Origin: Sipunculus nudus
Lineage: Eukaryota > Annelida > Sipuncula > Golfingiida > Sipunculidae
Reading direction: 5' to 3'
Length of the DNA: 64,000 nucleotides
Assembly (NCBI GenBank): GCA_026874595.1
Contig: CM049317.1
Span: forward strand, 50,616,401 to 50,680,400
Position 1 is the stretch's first letter. The number at the start of each line of letters is the position of its first letter. Of this stretch, positions 1-13,700 are shown one piece after another. The notes beneath the pieces were generated by a model. The model had not been told where the DNA came from. It was given only the letters and a program-made list of their open reading frames with translations, and did no database searches. A program made the translations under genes and the position numbers.

Positions 1-1721
1 GCAAGTCTTTCTGTGTACAACTGAACATACATGATTTGTAATTGTTCATATTATAAACATGATACTGTTTGGCCTGAGAGTCTTAACTTCTTATGATGAA
101 GTTAAGTAGAAAAACTTTCACCAATGTCAAATCTACTTCATTCAAGAGATTCCTTGCTCTACTTAGGTTTTATATGCTGCATTATCTTTTTGCTTGACCA
201 CTGCTTGCTTTAGAATGGTTTGCTGGGTTTCACAAGGCAGTGGGCTAAGGGCCAAGAAGTTTATCAGATCAATGAGAGTGGGGAATAATGAATGTCAAAC
301 ATGGGCATTTCATCCAGCTCTCATTGTTTTAAAGGTGCCTGTTTTGAAAGTAAACACCTCACATTTATATTACTGAAGTGTTACATGAACTTTTCTTAAC
401 AGGGATTACCTAATAAGCAAGAAATTATATAACTTTTACACAGAAGCTAGGTAAATAGCTGGCTTTAAAGGCATTTTTGACTGGTGGTGACACCCAGCAA
501 ACCTTGCTAAATCAAGCAGTGGTTGGAGTAAGGAGAATGTAGCGTGTAACATCTGCGTATTAAATGTATAGATTTCTTAGAGATATAAAGAATGGAGAAA
601 TCTGGCCTTGTGAAGCGTAATATACTGACCTTGAACAGCTCAAATAGGATGTGGTACAAATGGGACGGCGTGTAGGTTAACGTGATCTTGTTTTTGGGGT
701 GTTCATGAGCTACAAAGATAAAGCAAACAGTTTATAGATGACAGTGACAATTTCTGGGTTCCAATAAATGTTGTTGATTTTAAGGTTTTAATTTAAATCT
801 TAGGCCAAAAAAAATAAAAGGTATGGTTCTCAGGCACCGCCCGCATCAATTTTAACCCCCCGCATCAAACATTTTTATTTTGATTTTCATCATTCAAGAA
901 GGTAAAATAATACAATTTCCAATCGATTTTCTTTGTTATGTAGTGCTTTTACCTGTTTAGCAAGAAGAAACCTGTCATTTACATGCTTTTCCCTGATCAT
1001 ATGAAATTTTATCGAAACATACAAAAAAAAGGTCCAAAATAAAATACCGCCCGCCCGCATTGATTTCTGAAAAAAAAGTGCCTGAGAACCATACCCTTTT
1101 ATTTTTTTGGCCTTATAAATTCATTTTTTTTCAGGTTTTTTTAATGATATAAATTTTTTTTTGAGAATTTTCACCACAGCCTCCTCTAAAAGTTCCATCT
1201 GCTGTTCAATCCTTGCACTTTTTTTACAAATCAAGTGTCCATGCACAATATCTTAAGAGATTTTTAAACAGGTTAAAGCATACCTTGTCCCTCTTGGTCT
1301 GCATAACCAGCCATTAGGGTGAAATTCAAGGCTTTTCATTTCAAGGAATTTTTAAAGCTGAATTCAATCAGTTTCAAGGCTTTGAAAAAAAAATAAGTTT
1401 TAAATATTCTCAAGTATTTAAGCTTGTGAGTACCAAGCTGCACCTCTATATAATACCATCTGTTAAAAACTAATAACTGATCGATGAAATGCAATTTAAA
1501 TCCTGCATCATTTAAACAGAAAGATTTTTTTTCAGCATATTTACCTGACAATGTTGATATGAGTAGCTTCCTTAATGCATAAACATATTTATTAAAACTC
1601 ATGTCTACATTAAGGTCACCTGGTTCCCGACATCAGTAAAACCAATATTTTCTAATGAATTTGAATATTAAATTTACTTTTTAATTTAAAAAATAGTTGT
1701 AAAACACATGTAATGACTTAC
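1..1721 (-). other. PDK intron 7 (partial)
   Basis: Intronic DNA running off the left edge. Apart from the MITE at 803-1112, nothing coding or structured was recognised. Confidence 0.7.
803..1112. mobile_element. PIF/Harbinger-like MITE, copy 1
   Basis: A 310-bp element with long terminal inverted repeats. The left end GGCCAAAAAAAATAAAAG and TATGGTTCTCAGGCAC are mirrored by GTGCCTGAGAACCATA and CTTTTATTTTTTTGGCC at the right. It is flanked on both sides by TTA (800-802 and 1113-1115), the TWA-type 3-bp duplication used by PIF/Harbinger. The interior has CCCGCATCAA and CCGCCCGCCCGCAT. No coding capacity. Confidence 0.75.
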
Positions 1722-1799
1722 GATTCTGACACTGATAAACCACGTTAGGAGCTGTCAAGTAGTACTGGTCACACAGAAACCTGGCATTTTCATAGGCAT
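1722..1799 (-). CDS. PDK: PDK exon 7 (last exon in window)
   Basis: Codes for Asp198 to Asn223 plus one base: [20 protein letters not shown] and VYQCQN. This is the helix that leads into the ATP-binding domain. Acceptor TTACAG, donor GTAAGT, 78 nt. The next exon, expected to start around the VYVPSHLxHMLFELFKN region, was not found in positions 1-1721. Confidence 0.95.
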
Positions 1800-4700
1800 C
1801 TGTAACAAAACACTAATCTTTAGTCTAAATAAGACATCAGAGTGTTACAATCTTCCTATATCAGCAAGACTCTTGCTCCCTCCCAGAGACCTTACTCCAC
1901 AATGTCACCAGACCTGTTGTATTATTTAATATCACTTTGCCCTCTTTTACCCCTTCCACACAGCAAATACAAAACAGTTTCAAACCCTCTGAATGCAAAC
2001 AAAGGGTTCACACAGCAATTAACAGCTTATATATTCATCACAGAGGTGCAAGAAGAACTTTTCTTAACAGAAAATGCATACAGTTTGGTAATATGTACAG
2101 CAGAGCAAGCAAGAAATCACAAATGGCTTTAATGAACAGAAATGCTCTATATATGATACAGAATGTGTGATATAAAATGAATATGTAGCAGATGAAACAT
2201 ATCTGACCTTGAGCTATATCCAGGATATCACAGTATGGGTCTATACAGCCTATATGTCTGGGGTGGTTGTTCAGATTACTGCCAAAAAGCAATGCTGCAA
2301 AAAACATTTATGACATTAATATTGAGAAACAAAGTAAATGAATCACACAATTGCTGAAAGACCCACTGCAGATAATGATCAAGAAAATGATCAGGCAAAT
2401 GAATGAAAAATTTTAGTTGATATATTTGCCAGTAGGTGGCACCACTATATGCTATTATTACAGGGTACAACACCAAGTGATGCTAAATCTAATTTAATAT
2501 TACTATTTGTGACAATAATAATACCACAATTGCATTATCCATAACATTTTTTAAAGGTTGAGAATCTTTCTTGTATTTAAAGAATTGAGTTGATTATTTT
2601 ATGGAGATTAACCTTAAGTCAACTTCTGACAAGTCTGATATTTTGTAATTATTTTTTTTTACAATTCCAAATGATAACATTCAACAAAAGATTTTTCAGC
2701 TACTCATATAGTCATATTAAATGTTAGCACAAAGTCTGAAGTTAAGGTGCACAACAGTAGGGGGCGATACTCACTGTGCTGGTTGATAAGCATTCGTATA
2801 CTGATACGGGAGATGAGAAATCTGTCCAGAAAGTACTGAATCTGTCCCTCAATCGGTCCGTAATCCGACTCAAAGTTCTCCTTCATCTCTACAACACCCT
2901 GAAATAAAAAAAGTAGGAGGTATATGGAGTATTCTTACACTAAGTCTAGTTCAGCATCAAAATCAAACCTCTTCGATATGGGAAGTTAATCCAGTGAAAC
3001 TGTTTAAAGCTAATCGCATACATTTACAGTTTGTGGAGAGCTTTCTACATTGTAGAAGGAAATCTTCAAACAACATATATATAGACAGGATTTGATACTA
3101 CCTATCAAATTTATTTGTAAATTATCTTTAACAATGCAATGGACAATGTTACCATTGACAAATACTGAGCACTCCACACATGGCTTGTTACCAATATATA
3201 AGACCAGTAAAGGGTATCAAAGATATTTTTAATTTTCTCATTAGTATAAACACGCTAAATATTAACATGGGAAACAATCCCATTATCAAAATATTTCTTT
3301 TAAAACACACTGTATCACTGAATTAGGATTACTGGGGTAATATCATTTTTTAATTAAGAGAGACAATGGATCAAATGTTTTCAATAACACTATTCGAAGC
3401 AGACCAACCAGGATCAAGCACCCTTAAATTTATAATATAACAAGAGCACTGGAATGGTTAATAATACATCCGTCATATGTCTTTTGACCACTAACCACCC
3501 AGCTGAGAAACTGCATTGATAAATATTTCTAAGTTTCATGAAACTTCCATCAGATTTTTGTTGAGTCATGATGGTAACATCAAAGAAAGGGACCTCTGAC
3601 CTCATTAAATATGCATAGATTTTTGTGGGAATCAAACTTTGGTGAGACGTTACATTGGTTAATATATCTGTCGAGTTTCATCCAATCCATCAGAATAGCA
3701 GGGATACCACAAGTAGGTCTCTTGACCTCAACCTCGCTTAATACATGTGGATTGTGCCAAGTATCAAACCCATGTGTGATAATCTATTGGTAAACAGATG
3801 TGGTGACTTTCGTAAAAAAAAAAAAGTCACTCTTAACCCTGGCAAGTTAACGTGGCAACATGAAAAGTTAACCGATGGAATAATAGACTGATGGTTGGTA
3901 CACCATTACATGTCCCAATTTTGAGGAGTATATATAAATTACCAGCTTTGTATTAAGGATCCTGTATTAAAAGTTACCTGTGCCATGGTTTCAACAGTCG
4001 CGGCATGTCTGTTCCTGATTTTGATCAATGTTTCTGTGAAACTGAAACAAAAATGAAACAAAACTGAAAGTTACACAACAAAGATAAAACAATGGAGTCA
4101 TATATCACATGCAAAGGTGAATCAAGCAATGAGAAAAAAAAACAAACATTTAAAATGATGCATAGAAAATAAAAGATACAAGATTTATTCCATACCAATA
4201 GTTTCAGGATTTTGCCTTGTGAGAGATATCATTAGACATAGTGCTGATAAAAAAAGGGTTTTAAATGTATTAGTCTTTAGCTTTTATTATTATAATCATT
4301 AACACTTGCAATGAAGAAAAAGATAGTTTTGAAAGTTTATTCTGCGAGACATTTACTAAGTATTCATAAACTAGTATTTAATCAAATTTCAAAATATTTT
4401 TATGACAAATGTACATTAACAACTCACAATTTGCATGACTTTTAAAGAATTTTACAGGGCACCTAAACAATGGTTCAGATCACACTTATGCCATATTTTT
4501 ATGGAAACAAACAAGTATAAACGAGTTAGATGATAAGGCTAAATTTGTAAGAAAAGGTTTTATTAAAATATATTATAAAATGACAGCCATGCTTTATTGC
4601 ATGTGAGTTTGTAGGTGTGGCTTGATTTGTTTGAAGACAGAATCTGTATCACATGCGTATGATTGATGGAATTTAGGTACTCTCTGATGCCAGTACAAGG

Positions 4701-7700
4701 GGTATATCTAAACAGGTTACATGTAATCTGACATCGGCCAAGGACGTCGGAGATAATGACCTGATCAACTAAGCAAATACTGTCCTCAACCCAAAAATAA
4801 ACAGCCAAGAGATAGTAAACTCGTGAGAGTGAGCGTGATGCATAGCCCTGACGGAGATGATAAGAAATGGTACCATGGGAAGACACGTACGGTTGTAATG
4901 GTGTTATTGCACAAAAGACTATATCTAACATCTGGCATGTACATGTGACTGCATGGAACTAGTGGTGGGGGGGGGGGTTCATTAAAGGTGCCACTGACTC
5001 ACCTGTTTAAATACCAGAAATAAGGTAAAAAGTCCAAGGTAAAGTAAACATCCCTGACCTGAATTAAAGTATGATAGTAAAATAGTTATGAAGTTCAGTT
5101 ACCTGAAGCTAGTTACTCGATCGGAGGGGGGGGGGTACTGTAATACCCAGGAGAGGGTTTTTTTTTTCAACAAACATGTAACATGACTTAATTTAATTTA
5201 AAAATTTTATTTTTGTTCATTTTGTATTGAATTATCATAATTCTCTTTAAAGCATTTCCATTAAAACTTGTACTGTTAGAATTAATGCAGAATTTTATAC
5301 TGTCAATTATTGTCTTGATTAATCCAGATATTATACTGAACCTGATGTTATTCATCAGGAATTTTAACAAGTAGCATGCACAGTGAAACAAACACAAATA
5401 TCACATCGGTGTTGTCAGATGTGACATCATGTCTCTGTATCGACTGGTTTCAGATATATAATCATTGAACAAAAGAAAACAACCAGTCATCAATATAATC
5501 AATAAACTTGCACAACACTAACAGGTATTAATGATTTAACAGAGAGGATATAATGATTAACAGAAGAAATCAAAGGTAATTTGTTTTCAGGTTCCCCAGC
5601 AGGTGGCAGCACTGTATGGGCCAGCATCACTGCTTTAAATGTAGAGCTTTCAACCCTGACTTTGGGTGGCCTAGGTCTTTTTAAAGATCTATTGTATCTT
5701 AATATGGCCTATGGTGCAAAGATTAGCTGTATCCTCTTTTGATAAGCAGCCTACAGCAGATATTTGTGTTTTTTTTTATACCAACACAAAGAAATAAAAG
5801 CCTGCACACAGTAGAGTGAACAACAGTTAGTGCCTAAACCACTGAATGTCAAGTGTGTTTGGGTTGCTCCTTGCTCCATTATCAGTTCATGTCATATTTA
5901 GCACAGTTTTCTTATCAATGTACTTGGCATTTAGACTGACAAAAATAAATAAATAGAACAAAAAGGTACCAAAGTTCGGAAGTGACGCATGATTCTTATC
6001 AGTTCACACCCACTGCAACCAAGAAAATCCTTTCCAATTACAGCTGGTTATCAGGATTCCACAATAAATGTTTGGCTAGGTCTATGCAGTTATTAAGGAA
6101 AAAGTCATACTATGAGATCAAGCAAATTATGATTAAAGAATTACTTATGTTACATTATGAGGTCAAGCAACTTCTGATTAAAAGTATTACCTAGATCACA
6201 CCACTTCTGTCAACCAATTAAGATGCATTTTTAGCTCAGCTGACTATAAGTCATCTGAGCTATAGTCGTGGTCCATTGTCCGTCGTCCGTCCGTCTGTCC
6301 GTCCGTCCGTCTGTCCGTCCGTAGATGTGGCACGTTTTGAAACCGTAAGACCTAGGAATCCAAAATTCGGCATAATGTTAGATGTCCCCAAGATCTCCTA
6401 CCAAGCCGAAAACTGGGTCTTTGCGACTTCGTTCCTTTGAGAAATTAAGGAAAAACCTCAATTTTTTATTAAAAACCTATTTTCACACTTCAGGACTGCC
6501 TAATATCAAAAGACTCAACTGTTTTTCCTCATATTTACCATAAATATTCCTCTATATAGTTCCTATGTACATGCCAGAAATTATGTCTGTATTATATAAT
6601 TTAAAAAAGTTATGAGCCCAAACATAATGCATTTTGTAAAAAATCAGGAAAAATATTTGATCACTTGACACAAAACATGTTAAAGCTATGGACTTTTTTT
6701 CCAGTAATATAACTTTAATTAATCAAAATTAAATTGTATACCCAAAATTAGATCAAAATCTTTTAAATTTTTTAAAATATTAGCAAAAATAAAAAATTGG
6801 TACCTTAAATTTAGCCCAACTTTGACCATGGCACATTTTTTTCCTGTAAGTACTGTGGATTTAATTTTCACAGCATGTTTTTGTTAGCATTTTGTCTGTT
6901 AACACCCAAAATTTGAAACCAGTTGATCAAAAACTGTAGATTTTATTCAAGTTTTCAAACACCATGTAACATATTGTTTACATCAAGTTAGTGTTATGCA
7001 GTTTGCAAGAGCTCAGCTCCCCAGCTTCAGCTCTCAGTTCCTATAATTTGGCATACAATTAGATTTCTCCAAAATCCCCTACCTTGCCAAGAATTTGGTC
7101 ACTAGGACTTAATACCTTCGAGATATTAATGAAAAACTTCATTTTTCCATTAAAAACCCATTGTTTCACTTCAAGACTGCCTAATATCAAAATCACTGAT
7201 CTGACTTTAATCATAATAATATACATACTTTTCTATACATTCTCTATGCACATGCCAGATATGATGTCAGTATTGCGTAACTGTTTTAAGTTATGGGCGC
7301 AAACATAATGCACTTTGTAAAAAATCAAGAAATAATTTACTCCCTTAACAAGGAGATTGCTGAAGCTAGAGATTTTTTTGTCAGGGATGTAACATTATTT
7401 AATCAAGATTCAATTGAATACCCAAAATTAGTTCTGAATTTTTCAGATTTTATAAGTTATTAGTATAAATATAAAATTAGTACCTTATATTTTGCTCAAC
7501 TTTGACCATGGCACGTTTGTTTCCTGTGAGCACTGGTGATATAATTTTCATGTCATGCACACATAAGGATTTCAGCTTTTTAGTTTAGAAAGCTGAAAGA
7601 AATTGGCCAAAAATTGTAGCTTTTGTTAATGTTTCTATGAGACCATGTCAGACTTTGGCCCTCTCCAGCCCCTCTTGAGTCACCTGTATGTTGACCTTGT

Positions 7701-10700
7701 TGAACTTTCAGCAAATTATGCATGCTTGACGTGAGGCATAAACTGGGGCTCCAGGCAGCTTATTATATAATGGCCAGCCACAGTTGATCCAGGTGTCCAA
7801 CCCAACTCATCTAGTAGTTTTAACCAACAACATAACAATAAACAATAAATTAATAAATTTGTGTTGGTTTTTAATAACAAATTAAAGAAAAATAGAAAAG
7901 GAATTTGTTAGTTTATAATAACAGGAAATTAACTTGTAGTTACTGATGATATAAGAATCTTGTATCGATGGATAGAATGTCATGTATTCCAAATAACACC
8001 ATGCAGTCACCTATGGTATTTTTCAGTTCAATTTTAATGATAAAAAAGTAAATCATATTATTCATTACTAATGATTGGGGATCATATGAAGGAAATTAAT
8101 GATAGACAAAGATGCAGTTGATAATATTAATCTAGATTCCTTCTGTGTCTAGTGTGTACATTGATGTGAAATTAGTCCAAAATGAATATATTACATTATT
8201 TTTTTAAATATAAATAAAAGCCATAAAACCAGGTACTTATGATCATTATTTAAATGTGTTAATTTTGTATATTCTGGATTCTCAACATCATTGTTTGGTG
8301 AAAACTGAATAAATACCTGACATGGTGCGATTAATTTGCAATTGTATTTAAATACGAATATGAATATGTACTCCATTATAAAATTTCTTGCATAAAGAAC
8401 GGGAATTCAGGTAAAAATGAAAGTATATGAATACCAGTGCAAATACTTTCAAAATGTATTCATGAATGCATTCATGAATATATTCTTTAATATTATTTTA
8501 ATAATCATTTCAGTTATATTTCATTTTAAAAAATCATAAGATTCTCTTATTATTTTTAATAAAAATTATATTTGGGACAATATTTGTAAAATTATTTAAT
8601 TAATAGTTAAACTCTTATATTATATGTTCTGCTTATAAGTTATATGGCCAAGTCAAAATCTGTGTGACAATAGTACTCCATTTGTTAATAAAATAAATGA
8701 AATCAATCCTCTTCCCTGTCTCCAAAGATACTATCAAAATCATACATAAGCTAAACAACAACAACTTATAATACAGCTTATATTTATTACCACACAAAAC
8801 CAGCACGTGAATCATATCTAAATCATATTTTTTATCATATATAACAGCTGAGCGCCGTGACCCATAGGTCCCTTGTTTTATTTTGCAAGCCCGAACTACA
8901 CACTTTCAGGCACCAGCAACATGTCATACTCATAGGCAGATTTAAACCACATGACAAAACCTTACTAGGTGCCTTAAATAATGTATTTTTAAAATAATTT
9001 AAGTATTTATATAATATTACACTGTCACATAAAAATTTCATCAAATCACGTACTGTAAGATATAAAGTAACAGGTTTGAAACAGAATATACTTTATGGGG
9101 CTGTTACGAATTTAAATCAAGATTCGAACTGTTTTTTTGTCAGGGATGTTACGTTATATGGAACAAAATATGAGTTGCCATGGAAACACCACAAGTAGCT
9201 ACCATACTAGGGGCATAACAATGCATCCGATAATTGATGCACTGAAATGCAACCCCTCAATTAAATTTTAATTGCCTCCTTAACCTCCAAATTGACTGGT
9301 TTTGATTAAAATGTTTTTATGTGTACCATCTTGAAATGCTCAATAAGCTGTCAACTTTAACAGAGGACGCTGCGATGTCAAGACTATTTACTCTGAATGT
9401 GCTCAAGACCAAGTTTCAATGGGCGTTGGTAAAATGCTCCACTTGCATAGAAACAAAAATGGCTGAAATAAACTGCAGGCATGCTATTTTGTTGCTTTAT
9501 CAGCTACAGTGAATTAGCATCCAATGTAATGAAATATTTGTTTTATTTTTTTTTTTTATCTGAATTTTAATACTAAAGATAAAACTGAATAGAGGATAGA
9601 ATTAATTGAATGAATTCAAATGTGGAACTCATTTCAAAGGCCACAGGTACCCATTGTGGATAATACAGGTTAGCGGTACCTGAGATTTAAATATCATGTT
9701 AGAACTATGACACACATATCAATTAAGTACACCAGTTAACTCAGGACAGTCTGTATAATGGACACTTGAGTGGGTGTCTTGGTAACTTTTATCCTCATTA
9801 TCTAATTTTTGGCCACAACCTCTGCAATCCTTAATCACTGGTGTAACCCACATTCTATGCATTATCCTTTGGCACCTTCCTTACAAGTTTTACATTCAAT
9901 ACATAAGTTCATCCCAGATGTCAGTGGATATTTCATTAAGCAGAGAATCTGCAGTATTATGGCATTCTTGTAAATCTAATATTCCCCATTCATGTATGTA
10001 AATATCTGGTTAACGTCAAATTCTCATTCATAAAGTTTTTGCTTTGAATCCAAGTTATATTACTCTTTTTGCCTGGAATCTGATAGATTATTATTTTGAT
10101 ATTCAGATTTTAAGAATTTTATATTAAGAATACACATGATATTATCCTTTTTGGCTGGAATAATATCCAGGAATTTGATTCCAATTAATACATTGTTTTT
10201 AATTAGCATTTGTACATGGTTTGTTTTTCATGCAAAATGTGCTGATTGAAATATAAAAATTAAAAAAAAATACAAAAGACTGAAAAAAACAACAACAAAC
10301 ATCTGCTACATCCAATCCTGATAAAATATCCTTAAAGGGTTTTGCTCAATTTGAATGTTACATAACTTCCTGAAAGCTGACATTTAAAACAGAATCTAAA
10401 TTATTTGCATGAATCCAGGGTCAGGGAAACATTATCAAAATAGAAAATAAAAATAATGTACACGATAAAGTGGTATTTATCATAGAAATACAAAAATTTA
10501 TAAAGAAACAGCAAAATATTAAGCCTATAGAGTACCTGAATCACCAGTACACATAAAAATATATTTCTGCTGCAATTATGCAGAATCATTGCATCAGCCC
10601 AAGGTAACATGGCTGAGAACAAGAACAATGAGAACGACCTACGGAGGCCATCAACCGCATCTGTTGTTGATGCGGACCAGTAAAACCTTTTTTTAACCTG

Positions 10701-13700
10701 ATTTTTTTTTTCCGCTCAACTGACACGTTTTGAACATGTTTATGGCCCAGAATACCAGCTTGAACAATCCCACACGTTAAAAGAGGTTTCAAAACAGTTG
10801 AGATAAGGATGCAATAGAGTCAAGGATAAGAACGCACAATTGAGCATCTGAGATATGTCAGATATGATCATTACCTGTCACTGTACACTACAGGTATCAT
10901 AGTTTGATTCACCAGAGAGATTGCATGTAAACTGAAATTTCACAACTTTTGAAAATGCATATGGGACAACACTTAAGTTTTAATATTTGTTAGAATATGT
11001 ATATTAATGTTCCCTATCAAGATTGGTTGTTTGTCTTTTAATGTGCTTAAAGGTAAATTTTTAATGTACATTGAATGGGAATATATTTTTGTAAATAAAA
11101 AAGAATGAGGTTTCTGAACTTCTACTTCTGATATGATAATAGCATACATTCTTTAACAATACCTAATCACTGTATAGTGCTATTTATAAAATTTTTACAT
11201 ACGGATTGTACAGGTGTGGAAGTAGAACTCACATTTTTCAGTGGGTCAAAAAAAAACCAAAAAAAATATTTGTGGCCTCTTATTTAAAGTCAGGAAGAAA
11301 ATATCATATTTGACAAAGCTTTATACCATATTATGTAAATTACACATAAATACAGAGATCTATGAAAAGCATCAGGGAAAAGCTGACAGCAACATAATAA
11401 TAAAAGTCAGCTCACCTAGATAGTGTAGACAGGTCACTATGGTCCTCCTTTTCGAAATGCAGGATTTCCTGAAAGCTTTGTCTGTACCTGAAACAATCAC
11501 AATATGTCATTAGTATTGTAAACGACCTGACACTACTCAGTTTAATGAGAATAAAACATGCAGGTTTACATTAGCCCACCCATCTTGACAGGCATCGGTC
11601 ATGCCTCTTTCACACAGCGAATGCAAAATGGTTTAAAACCGTTTTGAATGTGAATTGAGCATTCCTACAAAAATCCAAACTTTTATTATCGATCTGTGTT
11701 AGAGCCAAAACCCTATGAATCCAGCTCAGAAGGTGGTTACAAACCATTTCCAATACAAATAATCCCCTATACTACAGTGCTGTGTGGAATGCTCAATTCA
11801 CATCCAAAATGGTTTGGACCTAGTTTTGAAGCAGCAACTGGGTTAAAGTGCAAGCAATTAGCCATGCTTATGTCAGCGTGCTGTTTAATTGTGTTGCCTA
11901 TGAAATGTACATCTTTTGCTCTTGTGCTAGATGCAAGAGTTTCGATTAGAAACATATAAAAAAACAGCCAAGTAGTTATCGGTAATGCCTATAAAATCAC
12001 AATAGAAGGTCCCTGAATTGACCTATCCACCAAAGCCAAAATACTCAGCCCTTTTAACTTATTATTATTAGAGCCCCCAAAATGCTCCTACACATATGGA
12101 CTCTCATGCCCACGGTAGCAAGAGCTGATTATTACATAATAATGACGTCACAAAGGGCGATGGCACATGACGTCGTATTGACTGACATCATCAACTGGTA
12201 TCACCTGACCATTGTTTACTATATCGCAGTCATATATGAACTGTGTTGCAATATATATTGGATTACTTGTCCCATACGAATTATGTGCCAGGTAAGACAT
12301 TATTATTCACTCAGCAGTCAGAGGAATGGCTCCCGCAACCTTTAGCCTAGAAACTTTTTATACTGTCTTCTTTCTCAAATAAAATATCCCAAAACACGCC
12401 GACATGGGTACTGGTAGTATTTAGACTACACGTGTTCTGTTTGACAGAGCTCTGTCAAATTATGCAAAATTTTGTTTTTTGTCAGATGATTGACGCTTTA
12501 CAATGTTTATGGTCACCTGATTGGTTGCTCATTAGTCCCATGCTTATGTTTATTCATTGAATAAATATGCAATTAAGGTCGCATAGAGTTCATGGATAGG
12601 TCAATTTGATCTAAATCTCCACCGAACATGTGATTTGCTGTAATAATTAATTTACAGGTTATGAATTTTCTATTGCTCAAAGAACAATGCATAGACCTAT
12701 GGGAACTCTGAATATCTGAAAACTAATATATTCTTATATAAATGTTTATTTTACTATTTATCACTGGGTATTTTAGAAAATACCATTCAAGACTTATGCA
12801 TACAAATCCTTGGACATAACATTTTTTTACAGTATCTATTCTCCCTTTGGTTTGTACATGTCACAAAATGGTATCATGAAATTTTTTCTTAGTAGCCACA
12901 TTAAATGTTAAGGTCACTGACAGAGAGTACAGGAAAAGCTAGACCCTGCACCAAATAACTGTGAACCGGCTGAATATAGCAGCAGATCAGCTGATCCCTC
13001 CAGGGACCAGAATTGGGGAAAACACAAACCCACACCTGTGCCAGGCAACCTGACAAATATTTACCTTCAATAAAAACTGCCCCCATCTCTTATGCTAATG
13101 TTGTGGGTATAAACTATAATGTCAATGGAAAAAGTCACCTAATCTTTTGGATGAGTGCTCATCATTCAAAGAGGTCCAAAACGCTGAGAGTTATAGGCTT
13201 AATTCATGCCTGGGGAAAATTTGTCTCTGTTGATATTTTAGTTACAGTAGTTAAATCACTTACTTAGGGACTGTCATTCATGAATACAAAGCTAAAGACC
13301 TAAGATTAGTAAGAAATACCTATTGCTACCAGTCTTAACCTCACAGTCAATAAATACAAAAATTTAAAAACCTGAGCTAAAAATGTATAATACCAATATT
13401 GAATGGAAGACAAATATTAATTTTTCAAACATAAAAAAGTCGTTCAAACATGAAAGTTTGCATTTTTATGCTTTAACTAGGAAGTAACGACTGGGCAAAT
13501 GAAAAGACCTACAAATGTTGCTGCCTAAACAAGGAGGAGGTGAAGTATCTTCACAAAAATTTGGTTGTATGCATTTTAGATTTCATCGTAACACAAATTT
13601 CAAGGTTTCCTTATTTATCATAAGCCTTGCAAAGGTTTGAACAATGAAATCAGCAAGTTTGGAGCATGATCTTTGGTTGGGGGAGGGGGGGGGGTGTATC

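Noticed and set aside
1280-1330. Possible further PDK exon with a GACAAG|GTATGC donor-like end
   Set aside because: Translation does not resemble the expected VYVPSHLxHM region and no acceptor gives a sensible exon.
4563-4931. 122-codon minus-strand open frame in PDK intron 3
   Set aside because: On the PDK strand but with no family motif, no splice context and no link in frame to the gene. Chance is the simplest reading.
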